A DNA stretch of 64,000 nucleotides from Hepsetus odoe (lineage: Eukaryota > Chordata > Actinopteri > Characiformes > Hepsetidae), in NCBI GenBank assembly GCA_017165825.1, contig CM029393.1:2729520-2793519 (forward strand), read 5' to 3'. How positions within the stretch are numbered: position 1 is the stretch's first letter; each line of letters starts with the position of its first letter. This document shows, one piece after another, positions 12,568 to 25,095 of the stretch. The notes under the pieces are model-generated. The model was given only the letters and a program-made list of their open reading frames with translations, searched no databases and was not told where the DNA came from. The translations under genes and the position numbers were made by a program.

Positions 12568-13787
12568 GTGGTTGGCCAAGTGTGTTTTGGGATGCCTCCT
12601 TTTCTGAGCCAGCAGTGCGTCACTCCATTCCTATGGTTGGACAGAGCTATTTTTGATTGTTATTGAGAAAATAATGAAGTCTCTCTACAATCAGAGCGCT
12701 CGCTGTGAACCATCAGTTAAAGCCCAGCACAGGCTACTGGTGACTCTTAGCAGCACTTTATAAAATCAACTCATTTCATGTCTTGTTTAAACATATTGCA
12801 GTGAATTTCTATGGGAAATGCAGAATATAAATATTAGCTGTATATAAGCCAAAAATGAAAAGCATGTTTTACAAAAAAAAAAGTGTTACAGTTTTGGAGC
12901 ACATTAAAGTACATGACATTGGCATTGAAGGTATGAGTGCAGATGTGTAGATACAGATTGTAAACCGAGTTTAAATGTAATACATTGTTTAATTATGTAT
13001 TTTGGGCAATAAAAGAATTACTAATAAGAGGCTGAAGGGTTAAACACAGCTGCAGATACCTGAGGAAGTCTCTCCAGCTCAGCTCAGTGCACTAAAACAG
13101 AGCAGTTGACCCTGTGCCCAGCAGGTGCAGTGCATTCTGGGAGTTCTTCCAGGCTATGAGCAATGGGGGGGGGGGGGTATTTGAGGTGAAGATAAAAGTG
13201 CTTGGTGAAAAAGAGAAAGGGAGAACTCATCTGTTCAGTAAATACTACAGCTCAGCCACTCTGGCAAACTCTACACTTTGAGGCAAAAGAATGATCATTC
13301 ATCCCTCCATCCATCTGTCACTCTCCTTCCCTCTTTCCCCTTTTCTCTTTGTCTTTGCTTTTTTTTTTTTTTTTTTTTTTTGCAGTCCTCTCTCCCATTT
13401 ATCCCATCACACATTCAGCAACAACAACAACAACAATAATAAAAATAGCTTTTATTTACATATTTAAAAAATTGTTTTAATTTGTGCATTTTGTTTTCCT
13501 GTTATTCTCTCTCTGCTCTCTCCCTCCCTCTCTCTTTTTCTCTTTCCTACTCAGTATTGTCTGTGAGGGCATTGCAAATAAAAAAGCAAAAGAAACAGAA
13601 AGATGAAACGCTCAGTCGAGGGTTTGAATAATTCAGCCCAAACACTGTGAATCTCTGAATACCTCTTTAAAAAGTGCTTCAGCTTGACTCCTGTGGCCCA
13701 TGATTTTCTTGGCATGTCTGAGCCCTTGTAGCAGTGAAGGGTTTACAGTTCTATTTTCTCATCCCTCTGTTTCTCTCTGTGTTCCAG

Positions 13788-13943
13788 CATGCCAGTCAGG
13801 CTACTTGAAGCCAGCGCAGGGTGACGAGGCCTGCCTCCAGTGTCCCATCAACAGCCGCACCACCAATGATGGAGCCATCAACTGCGTCTGCCGCAACAGC
13901 TACTACCGCACAGACTCCGACCCCATCCAGATGCCCTGCACCA
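13788..13943 (+). CDS. ephb2: ephb2 exon 4: cysteine-rich (sushi/EGF-like) module
   Basis: This exon encodes about 52 residues of the extracellular cysteine-rich region of the Eph receptor EphB2, between the ephrin-binding domain and the first fibronectin III domain. Visible pieces include GDEACLQCPINSRTT and NCVCRNSYYR, with the regular cysteine spacing of the Eph EGF-like module. The acceptor is TTCCAG and the donor GTGCGT. The exon begins one base into a codon (phase 1) and ends one base into the next, so it is 156 nt and frame-neutral. That is the length I recall for this exon in mammalian EPHB2. CPINSRTT and the following exons favour EphB2 over EphB1, B3 and B4 by memory of the family. 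The preceding exon, for the ligand-binding domain, is not in the window. Confidence 0.95.
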
Positions 13944-14804
13944 GTGCGTCCCCTCTCTTATCCTCACATACACTCTCAGCGCAGGCAGGACATGTAGAAT
14001 CAGCATCCTTTAATGTAGGGACAGACAAAGCTACTGCCTCATCATCCTTTCAGAGACTTAGTGTTCTTTAATATGGTAACCATAGTAAAATGGATCCATA
14101 TGTGAGATTGGATCTTTCTGTGCATTTTTATTTCTATATAAAAATGCTGTAAGCTTCTTTGATTATTGGATGTGTTAGTGCGATAGTGTTAGAGTGATAC
14201 TGCACACCTATTCCCTGTGAAATTATTTAGTTAATTTACAGTACAAGCGAAGGAGCTGCAAACAAGCCTCAGTGACAAGGCAGAAAACAAATAAATGTTT
14301 TTTTTTGCCTTTTTTTTTTTTGTTTTTTTTTTATGCCAATGGAGTGATTGATTGAGTTTATACAATCTGAAGAAGTCTGCAGAAATGTAATATGATGTCA
14401 TCATTGCCCATCAACGCTGTTTACTAAGCAAGATATTTTAAGCATATCTGTCTGGTCCATAATGTTAGCATTTATTAGTTTTAAAGGCAAACTTCAAGCA
14501 TAATAAGACATGCCACATGCTTGTACCACATTAACTCAAAATTCTAAATTTCAAGTCAAAGCAACCTTTTCCTAACTAAAGATTCTTAAAATAATCAGCT
14601 TTGAAGGTTCCACCCTAGTGACCGCTCTTGGCACCTTTATGTTCCCTTAATAGTTCCATAGAATTAATTGCAGTAATGTCACTAGATGCAATAGATATTC
14701 AAGACATATCGGAGACCCCTAGATTATATACAGATTGTCAAACATGAATTTAAACGAATTTAACCAATTTTCAAGACACAGCGTATTTTGAGGGCTGATT
14801 TGCA

Positions 14805-15000
14805 TATGGGTGGCTCAGTGTGTAACCAGCAAGGTCTGGGTCCAGTCTCTGTACAGTGTGCTTGTTCTCTTCCTGTGGGTTTTCTTTCCACAAGCAAAAG
14901 TCATGCATGTCAAGTGGAGTGGAGATGCTAAATTGCTGTTTGAGAGTGTCTGTGTGTGAATGTACTTCTGGTGACCAGCATGTTTCTTCTCGCTTCGCTC
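14805..15000 (+). repeat. fragment of ATGG-type dispersed repeat
   Basis: The block around CATGTCAAGTGGAGTGGAGA followed by TGCTAAATTG resembles the block CTTCAGGTGGACTGGAGAGG followed by CTAAATTACC in the copy at 26700-27022. The tail is not present here. Confidence 0.5.
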
Positions 15001-16183
15001 TATGGGTGTATATTAGAACCTATGATGCTGGTAGACATACTATATGGTGCAGCTCGAAAACACAATGTAGCACAGAAATGAAGTATATAGTGCCTGAACA
15101 GGTACAAAGGTAAGGATTCGTAGCCTCACGTGCAGAGCATGGCTTCTCCTAATCTTTCACTATATATGAGCCATGACCTGCACAGGTTTCAGGCAGCAGC
15201 CTAAATCTCCACTGCTACTGCCTCTGCTTATTCCTTCTGCTCTCTCATAGCGGTCAGGGCCACAGGCCAGCAGGGCAGGCCACAGCCTTTTGTAGAAACA
15301 GCAGAGGCCAAGGCTGCATAACGTACTAAAGCTACATCTGCAATTGTGTGTGCCGTGTTTTCATTTCTTTTTGAAAGCGACAGCAAGGCGAGCACGGAGG
15401 AGGAGGAGGAGAGGGCACCAAACTAGCAAGACAAAGTAAGCGAGAATGCGAGGGGAAGAAAGAGAGCAGAAAAGAAAGGACGATCGTTGGAGCTCTTAGA
15501 CAAAAAGCCACTAACATAAGGCCAGCCCTGGGAGCGGAGCAGCTGTTGTGAATAAGAAAGAATCAGAAAAGCAGCGTCACGTCACGGAGCCTCTGCTCAG
15601 CGGGCTCCTCTCTGATTAAAGGCTGCAAAAGGAGCACATCTGAAAGCCTAGAGCAGCTTAAGACGCCTGTTAGCACCCGCTAACCCAGGAAGGCACTGTT
15701 TACGAATAGTTTTTTTGCGTGCCACACATAGGCCAGGCCGATTTCTCTGCATTGCCTTCAGGATGTTGGGACGCCAGCCGATCAAAAAGGCCATAAATTA
15801 GCGATCAACTGGATTTTTTCTTCCTTTTAAGAAGGAGGGGGCGGAGGGTTTGCTTCTTGATTATCTCATTAGCCCCCAGTGAACCGCCTACAGTAATTAG
15901 AAGCACATGTCAGTTAAAGATAAACACGGGGTATTGTTTGTTTTAGTGGGGCTGTCAGTCAAAACAGAGTCTCTGAGGCCGTCTCAGTGTGAACTAGTCA
16001 CACTCTCTTCCTCAGACAAACCTTCCATGAGTGTTTACTGTGAGCGTCCCTGCTGCTCTCTTTCTCACTTTCTACGTTTGTCTACCTCATTTTTCCCTCT
16101 CCCTTTCTTTCTTTTTCTCTGTATTTCACCCTTCCTGTATTTCTACTTCTCCTGCCATTTTCTTACTTTTTGTGTGTCTGTCA

Positions 16184-16215
<32 letters not shown>

Positions 16216-16670
16216 TTCCTTTTTCTCACTCTCTCAGTCTCTCTCTCTTTCCCACCCCCCCATTCAGAGCTCTTTTTCATAGTCGTAAATGTGACACACC
16301 CCTCAGTATGAGGCTATAGCCTGCAGTGAACAGTGAACCGGTGTTTCCGGACTTTAATTGGCGGTGCCGTGTGATGCTAGTTTGATGTAGACTGGCATCA
16401 CAACCCTGTAATTTGAACAAAGTTTAATGCACTTGTTTTGGCTTGGAGCTCACTTTTATTTAGCTTTGGAAACAGTTTCAGTCTAAGTCTGAAACTGTTT
16501 TAGGGAACAGTTCAGCAAAAAATCATCTTTAGTTTTGTACTGGAGCTGCAAGGCTAATGAAGTTAAGCAATTTAAGCCTATAGCTCGCCAATAAGTGTTG
16601 CGTAAGACACATATCTTGGCCATCATACAACGAAGTTTTGGGCAGTGATGTACTTTTGTCCATTTTTGTA

Positions 16671-17521
16671 CAGTTAGGTCCATAAATATTTGGACAGAGA
16701 CATCTTTTTTCAAATTTTGCTTGAGACACTACAATGTATTTCCGAATGAAACAACTCAGATGCAGTTGAAGCAGACTTGAATCTTTAATTCAGTGGGTTG
16801 AACAAAAAGAACCCTTTGCTGAAGTCTTGAACTCATGGACATCACCAGATGCTGGTTTCCTCCTTTTTAATGCTCTGCCAAGCCTTTACTGCAGCGTCTT
16901 TCAGTTTCTGTTTGTTTGTGAGCCTTTCTGTCCAAAGTTTAGTCTTCAACAAGTGAAACGCTGCTCAGTTGGGTTCAGATCTTTGCTTTAATAAACTCCT
17001 ACTAAGCTGGCTGTATGTTTTAAGTCATTGTCCATCTGTATTATGAAATGCCGCCAGGATGTACTAAACCGTAGATTTTGCCACTTCTAATATTGTAGCA
17101 GTTCTCGGATGGGTTTTTTCTGTTTTCGCAGCTTAAGGATGGCTTGTTTCACCTGCATGGAGATCCCTTGACCGCATGTTGTCTGTTCACAGCAAAATCT
17201 TCCACATGCAATTCACACTCAAATCCACGCTTGTACGCCTATCTACTTAATTGATAATAATATAACAAAGGAATTGCCCACATGTGCCCATGAAATAGTC
17301 GGAGTCAATTGTCCAATTACGTTTGGTCCCTTTATAAAGAGGGTGGCACATGTTAAGGAGCTGAACTCCTAAACCCTTCATCCAATTGGAATGTGGAATG
17401 ATACCCTCAAATGAAAGCTGAGTGTCCATGTACATTATATAACTTTAATTGGAATATGTTTCAGTAAACAGGTACAAAAACAAAACTTGTGTTAGTGTCC
17501 AAATATATATAGACCTAACTG
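16671..17521 (-). mobile_element. Tc1/mariner-like element, internally deleted, both ends intact
   Basis: The left end reads CAGTTAGGTCCATAAATATT then TGGACA. The right end, read in reverse, gives CAGTTAGGTCTATATATATT then TGGACA. Both are flanked by TA, the Tc1/mariner target duplication. On the minus strand near the right end, 17040-17200 resembles the start of a Tc1 transposase, with CATGCAGGTGAAACAAGCCA and an intact-looking helix-turn-helix region. The 851-bp length and frame breaks show the catalytic part is mostly missing. It is therefore non-autonomous. Confidence 0.9.
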
Positions 17522-17663
17522 TAGATAATAGCATATTATAGAGTGTCATGTTAGTGAGTCTAACTGAGATTACTAAACAACCCATAAGGCACTTTTCACT
17601 GCATATTTAATACTATACATTCGACGGTGAGCCATGACATTATTTTCTTTTGAACATCTGCAG

Positions 17664-17999
17664 CCGTGCCCTCAGCACCACAAAACGTCATCTCCAGTGT
17701 GAATGAGACATCCTTGATGTTGGAATGGACTCCACCGCGTGAGAGCGGTGGCCGAGAGGACGTCGTCTACAACATCATCTGTAAGAGCTGCGGCGGTGGA
17801 CGGGGCGGCTGCACACGCTGCGGAGACAACGTCCAGTTTGTCCCACGGCAGCTTGGACTGACCAACACACGAGTCTACATCAGTGACCTGTTGGCGCACA
17901 CCCAGTACACATTTGAAGTTCAGGCCATCAATGGAGTTTCAGACCAGAGCCCATATTCACCCCAATACTCCTCAGTCAACATCACCACCAACCAAGCCG
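17664..17999 (+). CDS. ephb2: ephb2 exon 5: first fibronectin type III domain
   Basis: This 336-nt exon encodes 112 residues making the first fibronectin type III repeat of the EphB2 ectodomain. It opens with PSAPQNVISSVNETSLMLEW, which holds the conserved domain-start proline and the core tryptophan. It continues through VVYNIICKSCGGGRGGCTRC and ends near SVNITTNQA. YISDLLAHTQYTFEVQAING is the typical F/G-strand region. NETS and NITT are potential N-glycosylation sites. The acceptor is CTGCAG and the donor GTGAGT. The exon starts and ends in phase 1, so the whole domain is encoded by one frame-neutral exon. The four-cysteine insert CKSC...CTRC is typical of Eph receptors. Confidence 0.96.
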
Positions 18000-20308
18000 G
18001 TGAGTGAACACTGTTTTTCTACTCTTGGATAGTTGAATATTGAGTCCTTATTGTTGTCAGAAAACCTTGCATCTCCAAAATGGTTAATAAGGGAAGGAAT
18101 AATATTTCTGGACTGCTAATAGGAAGCAAACCCTGTTCTGAAGTTGAACTGGTTTTGGGAACGTGAGATCTGATGGTAAAAAAGTAGGTTGTGCTTTTGT
18201 AGGAGGTGATTTACAAGTTTGATTGCCAGTCCAGATAGTTATAAGGTTCTTTGGCTGTTAAAAAAAGTAAAAAAACGGCTTTTTTTTAACCTCTAGGATA
18301 GAAAGAGTCTGTCTACAATCCGCTTCCATTTGTCAATGTGGATGGAACTGTATAAACATGTAACACAGTATACAGGTGACAGAATGTTGCTTACTGAAAA
18401 AAAATGCTGGTTTTGTGCCAGTGACAGCACACAGGTATGGTCCACATGGTACACCAAAATATGTGGCTGTTTCTGATGGTAGACTTCAGTTGAGGGTAAA
18501 ATGCAGATGTTATGGGATTCCGATCAATGTTATTTGTATATGAGCTACAGGAAGCTTCTGCAGAAATCCAGTTTCTAAAGAATCCAGTTGTTTTAAAAAA
18601 TGCTTGAGTTACAGTATTTTGATCGCTGTTGAATGTGTTCCAGCTAGAGCAATCTGAACACTCTGTGGGATTATGATCTGGTGTATGTGCTCAAGCTACA
18701 GAAGTCCAATCACTGAATCATTAAATGTGCTCGGGATCCTGATCTCTGTTAAATGCACTTGAGAAAAGGGTTCCCAGTCGCTTGATTCTGATTTGTGGCA
18801 GAGCCACAAACAATATTTTACACACTGTGTCAAATGTTGGATTTAAATTTGATTTTATGTGGCATCGCAAGTGGGATTGGGGTTTTGGGGTAGAAAACTA
18901 CTAGTTTCTTATATGTAATTATAGCTTTAAAGGATTTATATTGTTCTTTTTCCTTTCTTCCTTTCTTTGTCTTTCTCTCTCTCTCGCTCCATCTCTCTCT
19001 CCCATTTTATTTGTGCTCTGTGTTTAATATGCTATATTTCCTTTGGTGGTCTTTCTCCATTCTGCTCATGTTATACCCAAACGTCTGGATGGCTCATGCT
19101 GACAAACACACAAGCTCATTGAGGTTTGAACCTCATTCCTTGGACATTCCAACTATTCCAAACACAGGCAGCACCTCGGATGATGCTTTCCACACCAGAC
19201 ACTGCTTGATGGCCTACTGCTCTCACAGCTGTGAGCTCATCTGTCTGAGTAGGGGCTGCCCATTAAAGCGCAACTTGGTGCCTGCTCCATTTCCTCCCAG
19301 ACCAGTCTGTGATTGCACCGCCTGGCACATTAAGCTTCATAATGGAGACATTAAAATTAGCCTCTGCAAATTCAACATGAAATACACACAATAAAAGCAA
19401 AGATTTTACAGTCAAATTGACACTTTTTAATTCTCCAAAATGCAGTTGATCAGTCAAGACATGCTTAGCTTTTGAAGTTTGCTTTCAGCCCAGAGATTAA
19501 TGTTGTTTAAACAGAGAAGTGGAAGGAGGGGAAGCTTGCTGCATTAGATAGCATCATGCATACAGCATCAGTTTCAGCATCATAGAAACCATGAAACAAT
19601 TACTGACACGTGATTACTGAGCCCCAATGGATGATCGCAAAATACATCACGGTTCATGTCAAAGTTGCTGTTCAACACAGAAGCCTCAATTACTAGTTAA
19701 CTAAATTACATTTGTAGCTTTAGGCCAAAGCTAAGTGGAAGAACTGTGTGAATTAGATTCTTTTACCATCCTATTACTGTAAAACAGCCTGTGGCTTCCT
19801 AAAATGCTTAAAGGCACAAATTCGCTAACATCTTTTTGCTGCTTGGATATGTATATTTTTTGCATGTTGATTAAGTTGCTGTAGCTTGAGGACATGCCCT
19901 TCTTTTAGTAAGAGGAGAGCTTATTAAAAGAAACATACAGTCTTGGAATCATTTTTTGATTTCCTTCACCGATACCTTAGTTACTATATATGTATAGTAA
20001 ATTATTGCTTCCTTTTAAAGTCCAGATCAATTTTTCAAATTGTTCCAAATTTTCCATTCTTTTTGGAACATACTATTAATTATAACCTACTAAATCAAAC
20101 TTTGGAAAATCAAATTTACTCACTTAATACCTAGAACTTGAGCGACCCTAAAAGCATTACCACTGTGTTTGGTTAGCATTTCAATAAATGCTAAATCACA
20201 TAAAAAAATGTCTTACTGTGACATGTCATTCCTCAACATCAACAGAGTCATTCCTATGTATTCTAAAATTAGTACTTTTCAGAGAAAAATTGCTTTTGAA
20301 GTGAACTT

Positions 20309-20441
20309 GACTATTTGTCATGGTGAAGACACTACAGCTCAGCACACAGTGAACCACAACAAAATGTTTATTTGTATTTGTATGTACCCATCTCACACAC
20401 CACATTCAGCAGTGGGCAGCCATCCAGCTCTGGGAAGCATT
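20309..20441 (-). mobile_element. SINE family B, 3' fragment
   Basis: The 3' part only. On the minus strand it contains GTTGTGGTTCACTGTGTGCT and the AGTGGGCAGCC block (in + orientation), both shared with the copies at 35424-35656 and 60215-60465. Confidence 0.7.
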
Positions 20442-20570
20442 GTTGAGAAGATTAAGCTTCAGAGTAAACTAATGGTATGACTTCTGCTTTTTTATATGAA
20501 TATGAATTAAAATAATATAAAAACATCTGTTAGGGCGTTGTTAGGTGGAAATGGAGCAGCCCAGATGGGT

Positions 20571-20613
20571 TGCACACACACACACGCACACACACAAACA
20601 CACACACACACAG

Positions 20614-20667
<54 letters not shown>

Positions 20668-20938
20668 TGAGGAGTTTGTGTAATTGTCTCTATCAAACAT
20701 CACAGCAGTGACCACACCTCTCCCAGTAAAACCAGACACTTGTAAGTTGACATGCATTTAAAAATTTGACAGTTTTCTTGATCTCTTTTTCTTTTTTGTG
20801 TATAAACACACACACGCACATACACTCACACACACATACACACACACACACACACAAACACACACCCACACACGTGCACGCACACTCACGCACACAGACA
20901 CACAAACAGACACATACGCAGACACACACTCACACCCA
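20571..20938. repeat. two (CA)n microsatellites
   Basis: Pure to imperfect CA tracts occupy 20571-20666 and 20807-20938, separated by about 140 bp of unique DNA. Confidence 0.95.
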
Positions 20939-22346
20939 ATTTACCCCCTCCTTCTCAATTTGTGTGGTTCTCATCCATCCAGTCAGCTGTGGAAATCCAA
21001 TTAGCACAAAATGTGTATGGAGGGAGAATGTCTTTAACATGCTCACAAAACTACATGCCTGCTTTAACAAGAAGAAAGGGAAAGCACTGCGCTCTCACAG
21101 GCACACACAGCGAAGCCTGTATCAGTGCATTCAAACACACACCAAGATGATCACAACCAGCTGAAATTTGTCGGTTGCACTTTGTACTCTGTTTACACTG
21201 TGCAAAAACTATACTTCTTTTTTAGAAGATATCAAACATTAAATAAGTCTTCATATGTTTACCAGTTCACTTTGTTTTATGGGACCGTTTTTTAACAGTT
21301 TTAACAAAGGGACAGTTTTGCGGATGGCCATGTGCATGTCAGTCAAAGCCGGCCAGTAGACTCTCTACTGATTCTGTGCAGATGTAGGAAGTCCAAGAAT
21401 AAGAGATAAACTGTGAATCAGTGATGTTTCAGAGCCAGGTGTTTTTAGGTGTTGGTGGTAGGTTGTAGGTATGGGTTTTGTCGGTATTATTGGGGAGGGG
21501 TGGGGCACGCTGGAGTTTTGGAAAGGGCAGTGATCCTACTCTCATCTAGCTATAAATATATGAGAACATTGCTTGAGAGTTACAGCATTGTTCATTTAAT
21601 AAACAACATTTATTCATTGCCAAATCTGGCTTTGAAATGTTTCCAAGGCTGTTTCCAACTGTTTCTCAATGTTACACTACATAACAAGTCTTAATTAAGT
21701 AAGGAAAAGCCTGGCCTTTATCATCATTTTTTACAGACAAACGCATAAAGATCATTGCTTAGTGTTAAGTTTTCAACCACTGATGGCATAGCTGGTTACA
21801 AGTGGTGATGCGACTAGCCCAATAGCATTTTTTAAAGGAAACAAATATATTTGTAGATATTTAAACTATTTGTTTCAGATACTAAGGTGCAATAGACAAT
21901 CAGTTTTGGGGAAAAAAAAAAAAAAAACATTTTTAGTTATAGGAATAACCTGATTAAGAACCCACAGGAGTGCTTGTTAGGAACTGTGTTTGGTCAGGAT
22001 GTCCAGTAAAGAAAGTCATCATTGTTAAGCAGCATCAGGACCGGAAATCAGAAAATTTGATTGATTTGACGGAAACCGCAAAACATGCTGCACACTTTCA
22101 TTTTTATGTTGCTTCTTTCTTTGAAATCATTATAGCAAAGGCCATGGTTGCAATAATTGCACTAACAGACAATATAACCTGCTACCCAGAGGATTCACTT
22201 CACACTTTACTTTACACTGACTTTAACCTCAATGCATTATTTAAAAATCCTTCCCTATTTCACTTATTATTCATTATTATTTTATTATATTATTTATTAT
22301 TGTTCACTTATTATTTACTTATTATTTATTATTTATTTATACACTT

Positions 22347-22347
<1 letters not shown>

Positions 22348-22409
<62 letters not shown>
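22348..22409. repeat. (TC)n microsatellite
   Basis: About 60 bp of pure TC, preceded by an ATTATT-rich stretch and followed by more CT-rich sequence. Confidence 0.97.
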
Positions 22410-22410
<1 letters not shown>

Positions 22411-24866
22411 CCTCTCTCTTTGTCTCTCTCGCTTTCTATTTTTCTCTCTGTCCCTCTCATATGTAAGCACAGTTTTGTTCCAATAAACTAATGAGTGCTG
22501 ACGGGATGTTTATGTAACCCTGAAGCCCTCCGAACCATGAGCAATTAACGGCATGACCCGGACCCCTCCTGTAAACGAGTGCTGCCCTGGCCAGCCCTTT
22601 CACAGCTCCGTCTCACACCAGCCTTGGACCGCTCTAATACGAAGTGACGGCCACTCTGTTAGAGAGGCTGCAGACGGCCGGCATCCTGGGACGGGGGGAA
22701 GTGGGGTGAAAAAAGGGCAGCAGGGGCAAATGCATGAAGCAGAAGAGTGGAGGGTGCCTTTAGAAATATTTACAGTTCCATAAGGTTGCTATTAACTGTG
22801 CCTTAAGGAGCTTGAAGAAGAAAGATATTTGAAGGGAAAAATAAATAAGCCTGGTTTTTAAGTGTAATGAAAAGGCACAGCAATGTACTCTGTGACTCTC
22901 AAGCCATTTTAATGGTGACATGTCTCCGAGGTACAACATTCACCACTGTTGTTTATGGGAATGGAGGGCACTGGACTGTATTTGAACCTGGTACAGCAGA
23001 CAGTTTTAATTCAGGTCCCTGGGAAAGTTTGAGGTTGTTTATGTAGTGGTAAAAAAATCTGCTCTGTTGAGTAGTTAGCTAGTTAGCTACAATACAGCAC
23101 CAAAGTTAACATGATTCTAAAAAAAAAAAAAAATACTCAGTATAGAACAGGATAGTTCAGAGGCAAACACAGCCAAACTTGCTGTGCTGTGGGCCAAAGA
23201 TGCAAAGTTCCCCTAAATTAATCTTTAAATGTTCACATAAAAGAGTCATGCAGCTAGTATACCGTTTAAATTTCTGTAACATTGCCAAAAAAATTTGCTG
23301 ACCAATGCTAGCAAGACTTTGCAATAGGTACAACAGTATGGACTGTATGGCTGCGCAGAATGGACACAATGCAATTTTACACAATGCCCATATGTAGTCA
23401 TTTTTTTTCTATTAAAATTATTAAAAGAGGTCTAAATTAAAAGAGGCCTAAAACAACTAGATTTTGGTTTTAAAGTATATACCCCCCCTCCCCCCACCCA
23501 CTGATTCATCAAGTATTTATAATTACAGAAAAAGCAGATTTTGGGATCTTAATAAGTCAACTCATTAACATATATCTGCTTATTAATTCTACATTAGGTT
23601 AGGCTCACCCATTCACACTTGTTCTAGGGAGTGTTGCTGCTTTTTGAATGAGCTGCAATCAGAACAATAAGAACAGTGATCATCAACATATATCAGTCTT
23701 ATATCAGTCATATATCACTAGATGTGACTGGTCATCCTGTCGAAAACACTGATAACTCTGAAGCTCACATGCACATACAACTTCCTGTTTTCTCAGTTTT
23801 GTGGAAAGCAAACTTCTAAAGTAGAACCTGACTTAATGCCGTACTAGAACTTTCTACATTTAGTGTAAAGAGAACAAAAACTATTCCTGTAAACCCCTGA
23901 GCTGTTAGCGACTATTGATGTAGGCACTTATGCTGAGACTCAGCAGTGTAATGTGAATGGACTCAGTGGTGAACCCCCAGCAGCCACTGCACCCTAAACA
24001 GAACCAGCATGCTTCACTGCTATTAGTTTAGCGATTTGTCTTAATTATGGCACTCCGGCAGACAAAACAAAGCCTTATTGAAGACAGGCACAGTGTTTTA
24101 TTGAGGCAATTTAGCCAGACAGACTGGTCTGAAGGCCGCAGGCTGGAAGCAGCAGCAGAAAGAGTGTGTGTTTTGGGTATTTTGGGGGGTTTTGCCTGGG
24201 CAGCAGCACACACAAAGCTGCCTTTTACCTTCTCTCTCTTCTAGCCTCTAGTTGCCCTTACCGTGTAGCTCAGTACCAGCAGGTCAGACAGGGTTAATCA
24301 CTCTAAATTCACTATGACTACACACGCAAACACCCATTTACACATAAACCAGCTAAAAAAAAAATTAAAAAAAAGAAAGGAATAACACAATGATCAGTCA
24401 GCTAATTATCACAATTAAATTGCAAAATTGTGATTAAACAATCATTAAAGCTAAAAAAAATCCTTATCATGCAGGAGTGTTGAGTGCTCTGTATATCACT
24501 ATAACCATTACAAAGAACTGTAACTTCAAATACAGCATGGACGTTACAACTAGTTGCACTAAGAAACAGTAAAAATATATGTAATTTCTATAATGTGCCA
24601 TATCATTATTATGAATTGGTCTATCATTCCATAACTGTGCTTCCTAGGGAAACAATGGTTTTATTAGAAGCCTATGTAAAGCAGAATTAACGTTAGTGCA
24701 TAGAAATATGTGCTTTCTAAAGTAAAAAAAAAAAAAATAAATAAAAAATGTATAAAAAATAAATAAAAATTTATTTATAAGGGAAAGCTATTTTAGTGAA
24801 TTTACATTCTAGACAAATCAGTATTAATAAATATAATAAATCAGTAATAATAAACCACATTTAATC

Positions 24867-24867
24867 C

Positions 24868-24932
<65 letters not shown>

Positions 24933-24946
24933 ATAATAATAATAAC

Positions 24947-24977
<31 letters not shown>

Positions 24978-25095
24978 GTAGTAGTAGTAATAGTACTACT
25001 ACTACTACTACTACTACTAATAATAATACTAATAATAATAATATGATTAATATAAATAAGGCTACTACTACTACTAATAATAACAATAATAATGA
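24867..25095. repeat. compound (TCTA)n / (TAA)n / (TAG)n / (TAC)n repeat
   Basis: A TCTA array (24867-24931) passes into trinucleotides. A TAG block at 24976-24988 is followed by a TAC block at 24994-25019. These two are reverse complements and can fold on each other around AGTACT. Confidence 0.95.

Larger units (their letters stand above)
1..13787 (+). other. ephb2: ephb2 intron 3, 3' part (continues upstream)
   Basis: No exon of the ligand-binding domain is visible here, so I read the whole stretch as intron. It ends in a pyrimidine-rich tract and TTCCAG. It holds a degenerate minisatellite (1-480), long TG, GGAT, GA and CT repeats, an inverted SINE pair (4837-5314), a 28-base C run and otherwise AT-rich unique DNA. 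The stretches 2100-3000 and 9400-9880 show nothing I recognise. The stretches 5690-6010 and 8220-8480 are less repetitive and rich in homeodomain-like motifs, and could be conserved noncoding DNA. Intron numbering follows human EPHB2. Confidence 0.8.
13944..17663 (+). other. ephb2: ephb2 intron 4
   Basis: This 3.7-kb GT-AG intron (GTGCGT to CTGCAG) contains a fragment of an ATGG-type dispersed repeat near 14805-15000, a CT-rich tract near 16080-16260 and an 851-bp Tc1-like element with both ends intact (16671-17521). The segment 15560-15905 is compositionally unlike the rest, with GC-rich parts and motifs such as CCATAAATTAGCGATCAACT. I list it as a possible enhancer among the findings. I see nothing in 14080-14780 beyond T runs. 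Confidence 0.9.

Noticed and set aside
19011..19394. A 127-codon open frame in intron 5
   Set aside because: No similarity recognised, no splice context or repeat explanation. It is taken as chance.
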